Source of the DNA: Martelella lutilitoris
GTDB taxonomy: Bacteria > Pseudomonadota > Alphaproteobacteria > Rhizobiales > Rhizobiaceae
Assembly (NCBI RefSeq): GCF_005924265.1
Contig: NZ_VCLB01000012.1
Location: forward strand, 1-64,000
Reading direction: 5' to 3'
Length of the DNA: 64,000 nucleotides
Below, in pieces: positions 50,999 through 61,186 of the stretch. A model generated the notes under the pieces. It was not told the origin of the DNA. It saw only the letters and a program-made list of their open reading frames with translations, and ran no database searches. Every line of letters begins with the position of its first letter. Within the stretch, counting starts at the first letter, position 1. The translations under genes and the position numbers were made by a program.

Positions 50999-52195
50999 TC
51001 AGTCCTCGTCGACAACGCGCAGTTTCATGCGACCGACGCCGGAAAAGGCCGGGTCGTCATCGCCATGCGGGGCAAGCGGACGCTCCACACTTTCGGCCTG
51101 CCTTTCGCCGCGCGTCTCGAATTCCAGCGCGCCGATCCGCTCTCCGCGCCGGGCGATCTTGCCGGTGGAGACCCTGATCTGCTCGACATCCTGGCGTGCC
51201 TGCGAGAAATGGCTGTTGAGCTTCTCCACGCGTTCGTTCAATCGGCCGAGATCGCCGATCAGATGGGCGACTTCGCCCTGGATCAGATGCGCCTGTTCGC
51301 GCATGCGCTGGTCCTTCATGACGGCCTGCACCACCTGGATGGAGAGCAGCAGAAGCGTCGGCGAGACGATGACCACGCGGGCGGCATGGGCGCGCTGGAT
51401 GCTGGCCTCGAAATGTTCGTGGATATCGGCGAAGATCGATTCGGACGGCACGAACAGGAAGGCCGTGTCCTGGGTTTCGCCCGGCAGAAGGTACTTGCCG
51501 GCAATGTCGCGGATATGGGTTTCCAGATCGCGTCGGAAGCGCTGGCCGGCGGCGCGCCTTGCGTCCTCCTCTTGCGCATCGCGCATCGTGTTCCACGATT
51601 CCAGCGGAAATTTCGCGTCGATGATCAGCGGCGGCGCGCCGTTCGGCATGTCGATCACGCAATCCGGCCGCGTGCCGTTGGAAAGCGTTGCCTGAAACCG
51701 GAAGGTGCCGGAGGGAAGCGCGTCGGCGATGATCGCCTCCATCCGCCCCTGGCCGAAAGCGCCGCGCGTCTGCTTGTTGGAGAGGATCGCCTGCAGGCCG
51801 ACCACGTCCTTGGCCAGCGACTGGATATTGTTCTGCGCGGCGTCGATGACGGCGAGCCGTTCCTGCAGCCGCCGCAGGTTCTCATGCGTCGTCTGGTGCT
51901 GCTGGTGGAGCGTGGAGCCGATGCGCTGCGACAGCCCGTCGAGGCGCGAGCCGAGCGCGGCGTTGAGCTCCGACTGGCGGCTGCCGAAAAGCTCCGCCAT
52001 CGTCGCCATACGCCCCTGCATCTCCGTCTGGGCGCGGACCAGATTGTGCAGTTCCCGTTCGAGCGCGGCCGAGCGGCGTCCGGAGGCGGTCCTGATTGCC
52101 AGCACGAGGATCGTCGCGGCAAGCAGCAGGGCCACCGACCCGGCCAGAACAATGACCGGGTCGGCCATCGCGATCGCATTCGTCAGTCTGTCCAT
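50999..52195 (-). CDS. rmuC: DNA recombination protein RmuC homologue
   Basis: A 398-residue protein with an N-terminal membrane anchor (about 14-34), a coiled coil (about 45-130) and the RmuC nuclease-like domain (about 145-345; PLIIDAKFPLESWNTM and DTAFLFVPSESIFADIHEHF). RmuC limits inversion at short inverted repeats in E. coli. It is divergent from def, as in other rhizobia. Confidence 0.93.
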   Translation of the reverse strand: MDRLTNAIAMADPVIVLAGSVALLLAATILVLAIRTASGRRSAALERELHNLVRAQTEMQGRMATMAELFGSRQSELNAALGSRLDGLSQRIGSTLHQQHQTTHENLRRLQERLAVIDAAQNNIQSLAKDVVGLQAILSNKQTRGAFGQGRMEAIIADALPSGTFRFQATLSNGTRPDCVIDMPNGAPPLIIDAKFPLESWNTMRDAQEEDARRAAGQRFRRDLETHIRDIAGKYLLPGETQDTAFLFVPSESIFADIHEHFEASIQRAHAARVVIVSPTLLLLSIQVVQAVMKDQRMREQAHLIQGEVAHLIGDLGRLNERVEKLNSHFSQARQDVEQIRVSTGKIARRGERIGALEFETRGERQAESVERPLAPHGDDDPAFSGVGRMKLRVVDED

Positions 52196-52351
52196 CAGGC
52201 GGCCCTCTCTTGAAACGAGGCTAGCATAAAACCATCTGAAGAAAAGATCAAAACAAGAACATTTATCGGTTTAGCCGGAAAGCCCGATCGGCCGGCTTTT
52301 CAGCAAAACGAAACCGTTTCCTCTTTCGCCAACATGCGCTATCAGAGCCCC

Positions 52352-52894
52352 ATGACAACGATGCCTTTGATAATTCTGCCGGACCCTCTGCTGCGCAAGG
52401 TCTCCGAACCGGTCGAGCGGATTGACGACGACCTGAAGAAACTCGCCGGCGACATGCTGGAAACCATGTATGAGGCGCCCGGCATCGGGCTTGCCGCGAT
52501 ACAGGTCGGCGTGCCGCGTCGCATGCTGGTGGTCGATGTCGCCAGCCGGGATGAGGAAGAGGGCGAGGAAGAAGGGGAGCGGAAGAAGAACCCGCTCGTG
52601 GTCATCAACCCGACCATTGTGACCTCCTCCGATGAACGCTCGGTCTATGAGGAAGGCTGCCTGTCGATCCCGGAATTCTTCGCCGAGGTCGAACGGCCGG
52701 CGCGCGTCAAGGTGCGCTATACCGATCTTAACGGCAAGGAACAGGAGATCGACGCCGACGGCCTGCTTTCCACCTGCCTGCAGCACGAGATCGACCATCT
52801 CGACGGCGCTTTGTTCATCGACTATCTCTCGCGGCTGAAGCGCGACCGGGTAATCAAGCGCTTCACCAAGGCGTCGCGCCAGCAGAAGATGTAG
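52352..52894 (+). CDS. def: Peptide deformylase
   Basis: A 180-residue metalloenzyme that removes N-formyl groups from nascent proteins. Motifs: [20 protein letters not shown] and QHEIDHLDG, with the Cys and two His metal ligands intact. An acidic insert, [12 protein letters not shown], lies around residues 69-80. Two in-frame ATGs flank the chosen start (52334 and 52361). First gene of def-fmt-truA. Confidence 0.95.
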   Translation: MTTMPLIILPDPLLRKVSEPVERIDDDLKKLAGDMLETMYEAPGIGLAAIQVGVPRRMLVVDVASRDEEEGEEEGERKKNPLVVINPTIVTSSDERSVYEEGCLSIPEFFAEVERPARVKVRYTDLNGKEQEIDADGLLSTCLQHEIDHLDGALFIDYLSRLKRDRVIKRFTKASRQQKM

Positions 52895-52928
52895 ATCTCT
52901 GCCGGGTCAAAACGCGAAAGGACGGATC

Positions 52929-53867
52929 ATGGCGCTCAAGCTCATCTTCATGGGAACGCCCGACTTCTCCGTGCCGACCCTGCGGGCGCTCGTCGAGGCC
53001 GGGCACGAGGTCGTCGCCGTCTACACCCAGCCGCCGCGCGCGGCCGGCCGGCGCGGGCTTTCCGAGGTCAAGTCGCCGGTGCATCAGGCGGCGGAGCTTC
53101 TGGGCCTTGAAGTGCGAACGCCCGTCAATTTCAGACAGGACGAGGACCGCGCGGCGTTTCGCGCGCTTGATGCCGATGTCGCCGTGGTGGTCGCCTACGG
53201 GCTGATCCTGCCGGAGGCCATTTTGAGCGGCACGCGGCTTGGCGCCTATAACGGCCATGCCTCGCTTCTGCCGCGCTGGCGCGGTGCCGCGCCAATCCAG
53301 CGCGCCATCATGGCCGGCGACGCCGAAACCGGCATGATGATCATGAAGATGGACAAGGGGCTTGATACCGGCCCGGTGGCGCTCACCAACAAGGTTTCGA
53401 TCGGCGAGAATATGACCGCGGGCGAACTGCACGACCGGCTGATGCTGAAGGGCGCGAAGCTGATGGCGGAAGCCATGGCGAAGCTGGAAGGCGGCGATCT
53501 GCCGCTTGTCCAACAGGCCGAGGACGGCGTGACCTATGCGAGGAAGATCGAGAAGGCCGAGACCCGGATCGATTTTTCCAGACCGGCCGCCGAGGTTCAT
53601 AATCACATTCGCGGGCTTGCGCCCTTTCCCGGCGCCTGGACCGAAATGCCGACGGAAAAGCGCGCCGAGCGGGTGAAGGTGCATGAAAGCCGCATCGGCG
53701 CGGGCGAGGGGCCTGTCGGCGCCGTGCTGGACGCAGAACCGCTCACCATTGCCTGCGGCGAGGGCGCGGTCCGGCTCACGAGGCTGCAGAAGGCCGGCGG
53801 CAAGGTGCTGGACGCGGAGGATTTTCTGCGCGGCAATGCTCTGCCGCCCGGCACGGTCCTTTTCTGA
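52929..53867 (+). CDS. fmt: Methionyl-tRNA formyltransferase
   Basis: A 312-residue enzyme formylating initiator Met-tRNA, functionally paired with def. [15 protein letters not shown] at the N-terminus, the formyl-folate motif [20 protein letters not shown], and a C-terminal OB-like domain from about 205. The stop overlaps the truA start by one base. Confidence 0.95.
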   Translation: MALKLIFMGTPDFSVPTLRALVEAGHEVVAVYTQPPRAAGRRGLSEVKSPVHQAAELLGLEVRTPVNFRQDEDRAAFRALDADVAVVVAYGLILPEAILSGTRLGAYNGHASLLPRWRGAAPIQRAIMAGDAETGMMIMKMDKGLDTGPVALTNKVSIGENMTAGELHDRLMLKGAKLMAEAMAKLEGGDLPLVQQAEDGVTYARKIEKAETRIDFSRPAAEVHNHIRGLAPFPGAWTEMPTEKRAERVKVHESRIGAGEGPVGAVLDAEPLTIACGEGAVRLTRLQKAGGKVLDAEDFLRGNALPPGTVLF

Positions 53868-54613
53868 TGCCGCGCTATCGCTGCACGGTCGAATATGACG
53901 GCACGGCCTATGTCGGCTGGCAGCGCCAGGCGACCGGCCGCTCCGTTCAGGGCGCGTTGGAAGAGGCCGTCAAGGGTTTCTCCGGCGAGGATGTGTCGAT
54001 CCGCGGCGCGGGACGGACGGATTCCGGCGTGCACGCGCTTGGCCAGGTCACCCATTTCGACCTCGAGCGGACCTGGAGCGAGTTCACCCTGCTCAATGCG
54101 GTGAACGCCCATCTCCGCCTGGCGCGCGACGGTATTGCCGTGACCGAGGTCAGCGAGGTCGGCGATGATTTCGACGCGCGCTTTTCCGCCGTCAAGCGTC
54201 ATTATCTTTATCGCATCATCAATCGCCGCGCTCACCTGGCGGTGGACTACAAGCGGGCCTGGTGGGTGCCGCGTCCACTTGACCACGCGCTGATGCACGA
54301 GGCGGCGCAGCGCCTCGTCGGACGGCATGATTTCACCACCTTCCGCTCGGTCCAGTGCCAGGCGAAGTCCCCGGTGCGCACGCTGGACCGGCTCGATGTC
54401 ACCCGCGATGGCGATGTCATCGAGATCCGCGCATCGGCGCAGAGCTTCCTGCACAACCAGATCCGCTCCTTCGCCGGTACGCTGAAACTCGTCGGCGAGG
54501 GGAAAATGAGCGACGAGGACGTTCAGGCGGCGCTGGAAGCGCGCGACCGGCGGGCCTGCGGAACCGTCGCACCGCCCGAAGGGCTGTTTTTCATGCAGGT
54601 CGACTATCCTTGA
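53867..54613 (+). CDS. truA: tRNA pseudouridine synthase A
   Basis: A 248-residue enzyme forming pseudouridine at tRNA positions 38-40. Catalytic Asp lies in [15 protein letters not shown]; the start is [18 protein letters not shown]. One-base overlap with fmt (TGATG) indicates coupled translation. Confidence 0.95.
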   Translation: MPRYRCTVEYDGTAYVGWQRQATGRSVQGALEEAVKGFSGEDVSIRGAGRTDSGVHALGQVTHFDLERTWSEFTLLNAVNAHLRLARDGIAVTEVSEVGDDFDARFSAVKRHYLYRIINRRAHLAVDYKRAWWVPRPLDHALMHEAAQRLVGRHDFTTFRSVQCQAKSPVRTLDRLDVTRDGDVIEIRASAQSFLHNQIRSFAGTLKLVGEGKMSDEDVQAALEARDRRACGTVAPPEGLFFMQVDYP

Positions 54614-54650
54614 GTGGGTAGCATGGTTGCATTCGCCGGCGGCCACATGT

Positions 54651-54674
54651 ATCAATAAATCCAGATTTATGGAT
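54651..54674 (+). promoter_or_regulatory. ArsR-family-like operator before arsC
   Basis: ATCAATAAATC-CA-GATTTATGGAT: 11-base arms that match perfectly except one position. AT-rich dyads of this size are typical operators of ArsR/SmtB repressors. It ends 15 bases before the arsC ATG. Confidence 0.55.
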
Positions 54675-54689
54675 ATATTGGAGGCCCTG

Positions 54690-55109
54690 ATGCCGGTGAC
54701 CATCTATCACAACCCCAATTGCGGCACCTCGCGCAACGTCCTGGCGATGATCCGCCAGTCGGGCGAGGAGCCGGAGATTATCGAATATCTGAAGACCCCG
54801 CCGACGCGCGCGCGTCTTGTCGCGCTGATCGGCGAGATGGGCATTCCGGTGCGCGATCTCCTGCGCCGCAAGGGCACGCCCTATGACGAGCTCGGCCTCG
54901 ATGATCCGGCGCTTTCCGATGAGGCGCTGATCGATATGATGATGGCGCATCCGATCCTGATCAACCGGCCGATCGTGGTGACGGCGAAGGGGACGAAGCT
55001 CTGCCGCCCGTCGGAGACCGTCCTGGAGATCCTGGAAAATCCGGACATTGGCGGGTTCTCGAAGGAAGATGGCGAGGTCGTCATTCCGGGCAAGGGCAAG
55101 TCCGAATGA
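54690..55109 (+). CDS. arsC: Arsenate reductase, glutaredoxin-dependent
   Basis: A 139-residue ArsC of the E. coli plasmid type: catalytic C11 in [13 protein letters not shown], with arginines in LINRPIVV and KLCRPSE that fit the oxyanion-binding residues. It reduces arsenate to arsenite. GGAGG lies 5 bases before the ATG. Its stop overlaps arsH (ATGA). No arsR, arsB or acr3 gene is seen next to it. Confidence 0.9.
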   Translation: MPVTIYHNPNCGTSRNVLAMIRQSGEEPEIIEYLKTPPTRARLVALIGEMGIPVRDLLRRKGTPYDELGLDDPALSDEALIDMMMAHPILINRPIVVTAKGTKLCRPSETVLEILENPDIGGFSKEDGEVVIPGKGKSE

Positions 55110-55831
55110 AGCTTCCCGACGATGACGACATGCCGGTTCTGGATCAGGAGGCGTTTCGGCCGATAGACCGCGCGCGCCTCTTTGCCGAGGACGATTTTTT
55201 GCATGCGCCCCGCATCCTGATGCTCTACGGCTCGCTGCGCGAGCGCTCCTATTCGCGGCTTTTGACGGAAGAGGCGGAAAGGCTCCTGAAAGCCTATGGC
55301 GCGGATGTCCGCATCTTCGATCCGCACGGCCTGCCGCTGGTCGGCAGCGTGCCGGACGATCATCCCAAGGTGCAGGAGCTCAGGGGCCTGTCCATCTGGT
55401 CGGAAGCGCAGGTCTGGTGCTCGCCGGAGCGCCACGGGGCGATGAGCTCGGTGATGAAGACGCAGATCGACTGGCTGCCGCTGTCGTCGGGTGCGGTCCG
55501 GCCCACCCAGGGCAGGGTGCTGGCGCTGATGCAGGTCTGCGGCGGCTCGCAGAGCTTTAACACGGTCAACCAGCTGCGCATTCTCGGACGCTGGATGCGG
55601 ATGATCACCATTCCAAACCAGTCCTCGGTGCCGAAGGCCTTCACCGAATTCGACGAGGCCGGCCGGATGAAGCCGTCCGCCTATTATCGCCGCGTGGTCG
55701 ATGTGATGGAAGAACTGATGAAGTTCACGCTGCTTCTGCGCGGACGCAGCGACTACCTGACCGAGCGTTATTCCGAGCGGGTGGAGAGTGCGGCGGAACT
55801 GTCAAAACGGGTCAATCAGCGGGCGATCTGA
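55106..55831 (+). CDS. arsH: Arsenical resistance protein ArsH (NADPH-dependent FMN reductase)
   Basis: A 241-residue flavoprotein with the FMN loop [17 protein letters not shown] and the ArsH-typical [20 protein letters not shown] and [20 protein letters not shown]. ArsH oxidises trivalent organoarsenicals in some bacteria. Coupled to arsC by a 4-base overlap. Confidence 0.94.
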   Translation: MKLPDDDDMPVLDQEAFRPIDRARLFAEDDFLHAPRILMLYGSLRERSYSRLLTEEAERLLKAYGADVRIFDPHGLPLVGSVPDDHPKVQELRGLSIWSEAQVWCSPERHGAMSSVMKTQIDWLPLSSGAVRPTQGRVLALMQVCGGSQSFNTVNQLRILGRWMRMITIPNQSSVPKAFTEFDEAGRMKPSAYYRRVVDVMEELMKFTLLLRGRSDYLTERYSERVESAAELSKRVNQRAI

Positions 55832-55993
55832 GGCGACGGCGAAGCCAAACCGTTCTGTCGTGGTCATTTCGGTAGTCGAACCGGCGGCTTTGTGTGTGCG
55901 TGCACTTGCCCGACCGCCTTCTCCCCGTCAAGCCCGAGGATGACGCCGGAGACGGACGAGGCCGAGCGGAGCCGGGCTTTCGCCTGCATCTTT

Positions 55994-56461
55994 CTAGTTC
56001 GGGTCGAAACTCTGTCCGGAAACGCAGGCGATCTGGGCGGCATTCGGCTGGGTCGGGAGCAGGGCATAGGCGGTGCGCTCGTCGCGGCTCTCGCAGATCG
56101 GCCGTTCGATGGTGGAAAAGCCCTTATCAGTCAGGCAGCGGTTGATGACGCGGTTTCGAAGCTTCTCATTGGTGTCGTAGCTGTAACTGGACACGGGCGT
56201 CGTGTACCCGCCGACCTCACCGCAGACGGTTGTGTTGCCATCGGTGTTGCAGTCGATGAAGCCGGGCACGCTGTAGCCGCCGGAAACCTCGGTCACCATG
56301 TTCTGCGGCACTTCCCTGAGCGCCTGGATGAAGCACTGGTCATAGGCCTGCTGGCGCTCGGCGCGGGTGCTGCCTTCCTTGTAGAGCACGTCGATCGGCC
56401 CGCTTTGGCAGCCGGCCAGCACCGCGAGCATGGCGAAAGACAAAAGCCCCTTTGTGTTCAT
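55994..56461 (-). CDS. Predicted lipoprotein, unknown function
   Basis: A 155-residue protein with a lipoprotein signal: hydrophobic segment then LAGC with the lipidated Cys at 18. The mature part has six further cysteines, possibly disulfide-bonded, and no family I recognise. GGGAGGG precedes the ATG. It lies downstream of a membrane-protein gene and dapE on the same strand. Confidence 0.75.
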   Translation of the reverse strand: MNTKGLLSFAMLAVLAGCQSGPIDVLYKEGSTRAERQQAYDQCFIQALREVPQNMVTEVSGGYSVPGFIDCNTDGNTTVCGEVGGYTTPVSSYSYDTNEKLRNRVINRCLTDKGFSTIERPICESRDERTAYALLPTQPNAAQIACVSGQSFDPN

Positions 56462-56533
56462 ACCCGTACCCTCCCGAAGTTTGTTCCACGCAAGATTGCG
56501 GCAGCCGGACACCCTGTCAAGGCGATAACCGCC

Positions 56534-57118
56534 TCAGCCGCCCATGATATAGCGCGTGCCGATATCGGTGATGAGAAGCGCTGTGATCGCCGAAGCGATG
56601 ATGGCGGCGGCCGTCGGCAGTGCCTTCTCGTTCATCAGCAGATAGACGATACGGATCTCGACGAGAAAGGCGGCGAGCACAACGGCCTGGAAGACGAGCA
56701 GCAGCACGCTTGCAAGCGGCTGCAGGCCGGTTGCGATCAAAACGATCGACAGCGCGGCGAAGATATTGACCGGAAGGCTCATCCAGTTCGTGGCGACCAC
56801 GATCTTCAGGAAGGAGCGGGGCATGCCGGAGACCATGCAGACGAGCCCGAGCACCACGATCGGCCCCATCCAGCCGAGCCCCTGGACAAGCGCGCTTCTC
56901 AGGATTTCCCTGGCGCCGACGGTAATGGTCTGGGGAACGAGAACGGAGAGGCTGACGATCTCGCTTCCGACCATGAAGGGGAAGGAAAAGGCAAGCGCCC
57001 AGAACGAACGCGCAAGCCCGCGTTCGGTAAAATCCAGATAGCGCGTATGGGCGGGGTTGCCCTTGATCAGCAGCCACAGGCCGCGCATGTAGAACAGGAT
57101 TTCACCGGGCGTCGGCAA
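56534..57118 (-). CDS. Polytopic membrane protein, unknown function
   Basis: A 194-residue protein with about five hydrophobic helices and the N-terminal motif FYMRGLWLLIKGNPAHTRYL. It overlaps the dapE stop by 17 bases, so it is probably co-transcribed with dapE, an arrangement I recall from rhizobial genomes. No function assigned; an alternative start is Met11 (57088). Confidence 0.75.
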   Translation of the reverse strand: MPTPGEILFYMRGLWLLIKGNPAHTRYLDFTERGLARSFWALAFSFPFMVGSEIVSLSVLVPQTITVGAREILRSALVQGLGWMGPIVVLGLVCMVSGMPRSFLKIVVATNWMSLPVNIFAALSIVLIATGLQPLASVLLLVFQAVVLAAFLVEIRIVYLLMNEKALPTAAAIIASAITALLITDIGTRYIMGG

Positions 57119-58298
57119 GGGCGAACCACCTTTCGATGAAATGGCTGTAGATTTCGGTCAGCTTTTCCAGGTCCGCGACCGGCACATGCTCGTCGACCTT
57201 GTGCATGGTCTGGCCGACAAGGCCGAACTCGACGACCGGGCAGTAATCCTTGATGAAGCGCGCGTCCGATGTGCCGCCGGTGGTTGAAAGTTTCGGCCGC
57301 CTGCCGGTCACCGCCTCGACGGCGGCGGCAAGGCTGCCGGAAAGACGCTCGTTACGGGTGAGAAACACAGGGCTGACGCGGCCCAGCCATTCGAGCGAAA
57401 ACCGGGCGGGATCGCGTCCGGGCCTCAACTGCTCGTCCATGGCCGCGCGGTTCAGCCGGGCTTGAAGCTCGTTCTTCAGCGTCTCCTCGCTCCACAGGTC
57501 GTTGAAGCGGATGTTGAAGGTGGCCGAGGCGCTTTCGGGGATGACATTGGTGGCCGTGTTGCCGGTATCGACCGAGGTCACTTCCAGGTTGGATGGCGGA
57601 AAGAGGTCAGTGCCGTGGTCGAGCGGCTCGCCCATCAGGGCGTCCAGCATCGCCGTCATGGCGCGAAGCGGGTTGTCGGCGAGGTGCGGATAGGCGACGT
57701 GGCCCTGCGTGCCGGTCACCATCAGCCTGCCCGTCAGCGATCCCCGGCGACCGACCTTGATCATGTCGCCGAGCGTATCGGGATTGGTGGGCTCGCCGAC
57801 GAGGGCGGCATCCCAGCGTTCGCCGCGCGACGTTGCCCATTCGAGCAGCTTTTCCGTGCCGTTGATGCCGGGGCCCTCCTCGTCGCCGGTGATCAGCAGC
57901 GAGACGGAACCGGGCAGCGTCCGGCCTTGTTCGAGGAGGCGGGCAAGGGCCGCGATGAAGCAGGCGATGCCGCCCTTCATGTCCACCGTTCCGCGCCCGA
58001 ACAAAAGCCCGTCCGCGATTTCCGCAGCAAAGGGGGGATGGCGCCAGGAGGCCTCGTTGCCGGGCGGCACGACATCCGTGTGTCCGGCGAACATCAGATG
58101 CGGGCCGGTTGTCCCAAGCCGGGCATAAAGGTTCTCGACATCCGGCGTGCCGTCCGTATGGCCGGTCATCCGCTCGACCGCAAAGCCGAGCGGCGCAAGC
58201 ATCACCTCCAGCGCCGACAACGCCCCGCCTTCTTCCGGCGTAACGGACGGGCAGCGGACAAGCGTTTGCAGCACGGAAACGGGATCGGTGACGGTCAT
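57102..58298 (-). CDS. dapE: Succinyl-diaminopimelate desuccinylase
   Basis: A 398-residue di-zinc peptidase-family enzyme of the lysine/meso-DAP pathway. Zinc ligands and catalytic residues are visible as H73 and D75 (AGHTDVVP), D106 (GRGTVDMKGG), and E140-E141 (GDEEGPG). MTVTDPVSVLQTLV is the family start. Located directly downstream of dapD. Confidence 0.95.
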   Translation of the reverse strand: MTVTDPVSVLQTLVRCPSVTPEEGGALSALEVMLAPLGFAVERMTGHTDGTPDVENLYARLGTTGPHLMFAGHTDVVPPGNEASWRHPPFAAEIADGLLFGRGTVDMKGGIACFIAALARLLEQGRTLPGSVSLLITGDEEGPGINGTEKLLEWATSRGERWDAALVGEPTNPDTLGDMIKVGRRGSLTGRLMVTGTQGHVAYPHLADNPLRAMTAMLDALMGEPLDHGTDLFPPSNLEVTSVDTGNTATNVIPESASATFNIRFNDLWSEETLKNELQARLNRAAMDEQLRPGRDPARFSLEWLGRVSPVFLTRNERLSGSLAAAVEAVTGRRPKLSTTGGTSDARFIKDYCPVVEFGLVGQTMHKVDEHVPVADLEKLTEIYSHFIERWFALADAR

Positions 58299-58391
58299 AG
58301 GGAAATATCTAGATGTTTTTTCGGCCGTTGCGAGGGCTTGGGAAGCACCGCCGGGCAATTTCCGGCAGGGCTTCGTCCTTTTCTGCCGCTA

Positions 58392-59243
58392 TCAGTCGCG
58401 CAGAAGCTCATTGATGCCGGTCTTGGAACGGGTGCGCTCGTCGACGCGCTTGACGATGACGGCGCAGTAGAGGCCCGGTCCCGGCGCGCCGTTGCCCATG
58501 GGCTTGGCGGCGGGCAGCGTGCCGGCGACGACGACCGAATAGGGCGGGATTTCGCCATAGGTGATCTCGCCGGTGGCGCGGTCGACGATCTTGGTCGACT
58601 TGCCGATATAAACGCCCATGCCGAGAACCGAGCCCTCGCGCACGATGCAGCCCTCGACCACTTCCGAGCGCGCGCCGATAAAGCAATTGTCCTCGATGAT
58701 GGTCGGGCCGGCCTGCATCGGTTCCAGCACGCCGCCGATGCCGACGCCGCCGGAGAGGTGGACATTCTTGCCGATCTGGGCGCAGGAGCCGACGGTGGCC
58801 CAGGTGTCGACCATCGTGCCCTCATCGACATGGGCGCCGAGATTGACGAAGGAGGGCATCAGCACCACGCCGGGCGCAATATAGGCAGAGCGGCGCACCA
58901 CGGCGTTGGGCACGGCGCGGAAACCGGCGGCGCGGAACTGGTTGTCGCCCCAGCCTTCGAATTTGGACGGCACCTTGTCCCACCAGGTGGCTTCGCCCGG
59001 GCCGCCCTTGACCACTTCCATGTCGTTGAGGCGGAAAGACAGGAGAACCGCCTTCTTCAGCCACTGGTTGACCTTCCAGGCGCCGTGTTCCTGGCGCTCG
59101 GCAACGCGTGCCTCACCGCTGTCCAGCAGGTTGAGCGCATCCTCGACCGCTTCGCGCACTTCGCCCTTGGTCGAAACGGAGATTTCGGCGCGGTTTTCAA
59201 ATGCGGTCTCGATGGTTTTTTCAAGCGATGCGTGGTCGGTCAT
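58392..59243 (-). CDS. dapD: Tetrahydrodipicolinate N-succinyltransferase
   Basis: A 283-residue left-handed beta-helix transferase catalysing the step that creates the substrate chain for DapE. Hexapeptide repeats run through [20 protein letters not shown] and [20 protein letters not shown]. Start [15 protein letters not shown] at 59243; the frame extends 17 codons upstream. Confidence 0.96.
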   Translation of the reverse strand: MTDHASLEKTIETAFENRAEISVSTKGEVREAVEDALNLLDSGEARVAERQEHGAWKVNQWLKKAVLLSFRLNDMEVVKGGPGEATWWDKVPSKFEGWGDNQFRAAGFRAVPNAVVRRSAYIAPGVVLMPSFVNLGAHVDEGTMVDTWATVGSCAQIGKNVHLSGGVGIGGVLEPMQAGPTIIEDNCFIGARSEVVEGCIVREGSVLGMGVYIGKSTKIVDRATGEITYGEIPPYSVVVAGTLPAAKPMGNGAPGPGLYCAVIVKRVDERTRSKTGINELLRD

Positions 59244-59381
59244 GTGGTCGTCCTTGTCAATGTCGCGTCTGATCGGCGCGGAAGAATCCGTCAAGCGTCT
59301 GGCTGTCCCTCTGCTCTAGGCGAGGCGGGCCAGTGCGTCAATCTTTGCCGACGGCTTTGAGGCGTATGAGCGAAAACGCAA

Positions 59382-59407
59382 ATGCCCCCGCGAAAACGCG
59401 AGGGCAT
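59382..59407 (-). terminator. Hairpin downstream of the EF-hand gene
   Basis: An 11-bp stem with one mismatch (59382-59392 with 59397-59407) and AAAA loop. Read on the minus strand it is followed by a moderately T-rich stretch, fitting termination of the EF-hand gene. Confidence 0.55.
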
Positions 59408-59466
59408 GCCGATGATGCGCATCGGACGCGACCGATGGAGACGGTCTGGAGAAGGGGGCCGGATGC

Positions 59467-60090
59467 CTACCAGCGCATCGGGCGATCCGGCAGGTCGTCC
59501 ACGGTGATCACCATGTCGCCGTTGCGGTCCATGCGGGCAAACATCTTCGCCGACAAGGCGGCGAATTCCTCCTGCGAGATCTGGCCGCTGCGATCGCTGT
59601 CGGCGCGGATGAAGAAGACGCGCTGCATGTCGCCGCGATGATGGCCGTTCCATTCGCTCCGGCGACGTTCGCCATCGGGGCCCATCCGGCGGGACCCGTC
59701 GTCCCGCATCGCCATGCGCGGCTTATAGCCCTGGCGGCTGTCGTCATCTTGATCCCTGGCCATCGCGGCGCGCTTTTCTTGGCTCTCGGGGCGGGGATTG
59801 GTCTTTCGGAATTCGGCGATCTTCGCCTTGCGGTAATCGGCAAATTCGCCGGGCGTGATCACGCCGTCGCCATTGACGTCGATCGTCGCGAAGCGCCCGT
59901 CCTGGAAGGCGGCGACCTCCTCCTCGGTGATCTTTCCGTTCTTGTCGGCGTCGGCAGTCTTCAAGAGGAAGATATAGCCGCGTTCGACGGGGGCGGGCCC
60001 GCGCATATCGCGCGCAATGCTCGGCATGGCGGTTGCGCCGAAGGCCAGTGTCGTTGCGAGCGCGGTCAGGGTGAGATGCTTGACGGTCAT
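59467..60090 (-). CDS. Secreted EF-hand calcium-binding protein
   Basis: A 207-residue protein with a signal peptide (hydrophobic 6-22, cleavage near SIARD) and four EF-hand loops: 47-58, 71-82, 164-175 and 188-199, in two pairs separated by a charged linker (95-155) rich in Arg and Asp. Probable periplasmic calcium binder; partner unknown. Monocistronic by position. Confidence 0.82.
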   Translation of the reverse strand: MTVKHLTLTALATTLAFGATAMPSIARDMRGPAPVERGYIFLLKTADADKNGKITEEEVAAFQDGRFATIDVNGDGVITPGEFADYRKAKIAEFRKTNPRPESQEKRAAMARDQDDDSRQGYKPRMAMRDDGSRRMGPDGERRRSEWNGHHRGDMQRVFFIRADSDRSGQISQEEFAALSAKMFARMDRNGDMVITVDDLPDRPMRW

Positions 60091-60179
60091 GGCTCAAATC
60101 CTCGTTTTGCCGTGATGACAAGACGAAGGTAAGCGAGCGCCGCCGTCAGGACGACTTAATTATCCGCAAGGTAGCTGAA

Positions 60180-60911
60180 TTATCGGTAATTCATATTCCG
60201 TTCACCAAAGACATCCAGCACGGCGCCGACAAAGCCGGCGAGATCCTCTGTGACGTAATCGATATGGGCGGTTTCATCGTCCAGGCGTTCGAAGGCCTCG
60301 GCGAAACCGTATTCGAGATTGGGCGGCACGATCAGCACGGTCCTCATGCCGAGCGTCTTCGGCTCCCGCAGATTGCGCGGCAGGTCCTCGAACATGGCGG
60401 CATGGTCCGTATCCACCCCGGAGCGGCGGAGGAATTTCGCATAGGCATCGGCCTCGGGCTTGGGCGTGAAGCCGGCCGCCACAATGTCGAAGATATCGTC
60501 GAAGTGGTCGAGGATGCCGAGCGCCTCGGCGGTTTTTTGGGCATGCGGCACGGAGCCGTTGGTGAAGATGAACTTGCGTCCCGGCAGCGCCTTGATCGCC
60601 GCACCCAGAACCGGGTTCGGCTCGAGCACGGAATAGTCGATCTCGTGCGCCTTTTCGAGAAAGTCGTTGGGGTCGATATCGTGATTGATCATCAGCCCCT
60701 GAAGCGTCGTGCCGTGGTCGCGGTAATAGCTCTTCTGCAGCACGCGCGCTTCGTCTTCCGGCAGTGACAGGAGGCTCGACACATAGGCCGTCATGTTGCG
60801 GTCGACCTGGGCAAAGAGGTCGACATGATGCGGGTAGAGCGTGTTGTCGAGGTCGAAGACCCAGTCACGGATCGTCTCGAAATCGGCGGCTTCGGGATGT
60901 GTTCTGGTCAT
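60180..60911 (-). CDS. Pyrimidine 5'-nucleotidase (HAD superfamily)
   Basis: A 243-residue HAD hydrolase with the nucleophile motif VFDLDNTLYP (D20, D22), motif II FTNGSVPHA and a late acidic motif MFEDLPRN. It matches the yeast Sdt1-like pyrimidine nucleotidase group, commonly located near dapD in rhizobia. Substrate is inferred. Confidence 0.85.
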   Translation of the reverse strand: MTRTHPEAADFETIRDWVFDLDNTLYPHHVDLFAQVDRNMTAYVSSLLSLPEDEARVLQKSYYRDHGTTLQGLMINHDIDPNDFLEKAHEIDYSVLEPNPVLGAAIKALPGRKFIFTNGSVPHAQKTAEALGILDHFDDIFDIVAAGFTPKPEADAYAKFLRRSGVDTDHAAMFEDLPRNLREPKTLGMRTVLIVPPNLEYGFAEAFERLDDETAHIDYVTEDLAGFVGAVLDVFGERNMNYR

Positions 60912-61012
60912 GGACCTGCTTATGGCAGAGCCGGCGCGGGAAGGGAACTGATTTCCGTCAAGACCGGACCGGCCTGCTTCCGGGGCGGGCGAGACTGTGC
61001 TAAGCAGAAGCC

Positions 61013-61144
61013 ATGAAAACCGGACCGATCAGCTTTTCGCCTTGCGGCGCGATCATCCTGCAGGACAGAAAGCGCCTGCCGGCCCGGTTTTTCGCGAATT
61101 TCTGCAAGACCGCCTGCGGCAGGCTTCCAGCGAGCGTGAACTGA
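61013..61144 (+). CDS. Possible 43-residue small protein
   Basis: A short frame with ATG at 61013 and GCAGAAG just before it; the peptide begins MKTGPISFSPCGAIILQDRK and contains three Cys and many basic residues. It lies in the gap between the divergent nucleotidase and EamA genes. No family recognised; may be chance. Confidence 0.25.
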   Translation: MKTGPISFSPCGAIILQDRKRLPARFFANFCKTACGRLPASVN

Positions 61145-61186
61145 CCTCCACCCCTTCGGTTTCCCGCCTCGCAAGGTCTTACTCCC

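Noticed and set aside
55832-55993. Full palindromic element downstream of arsH
   Set aside because: Only a fragment (CCGTCAAGCCCGAGGATGACG) resembles an element arm; no second arm was found.
60920-61174. 84-codon minus-strand frame in the nucleotidase-EamA gap
   Set aside because: Composition is that of random GC-rich translation and no ribosome site is present.
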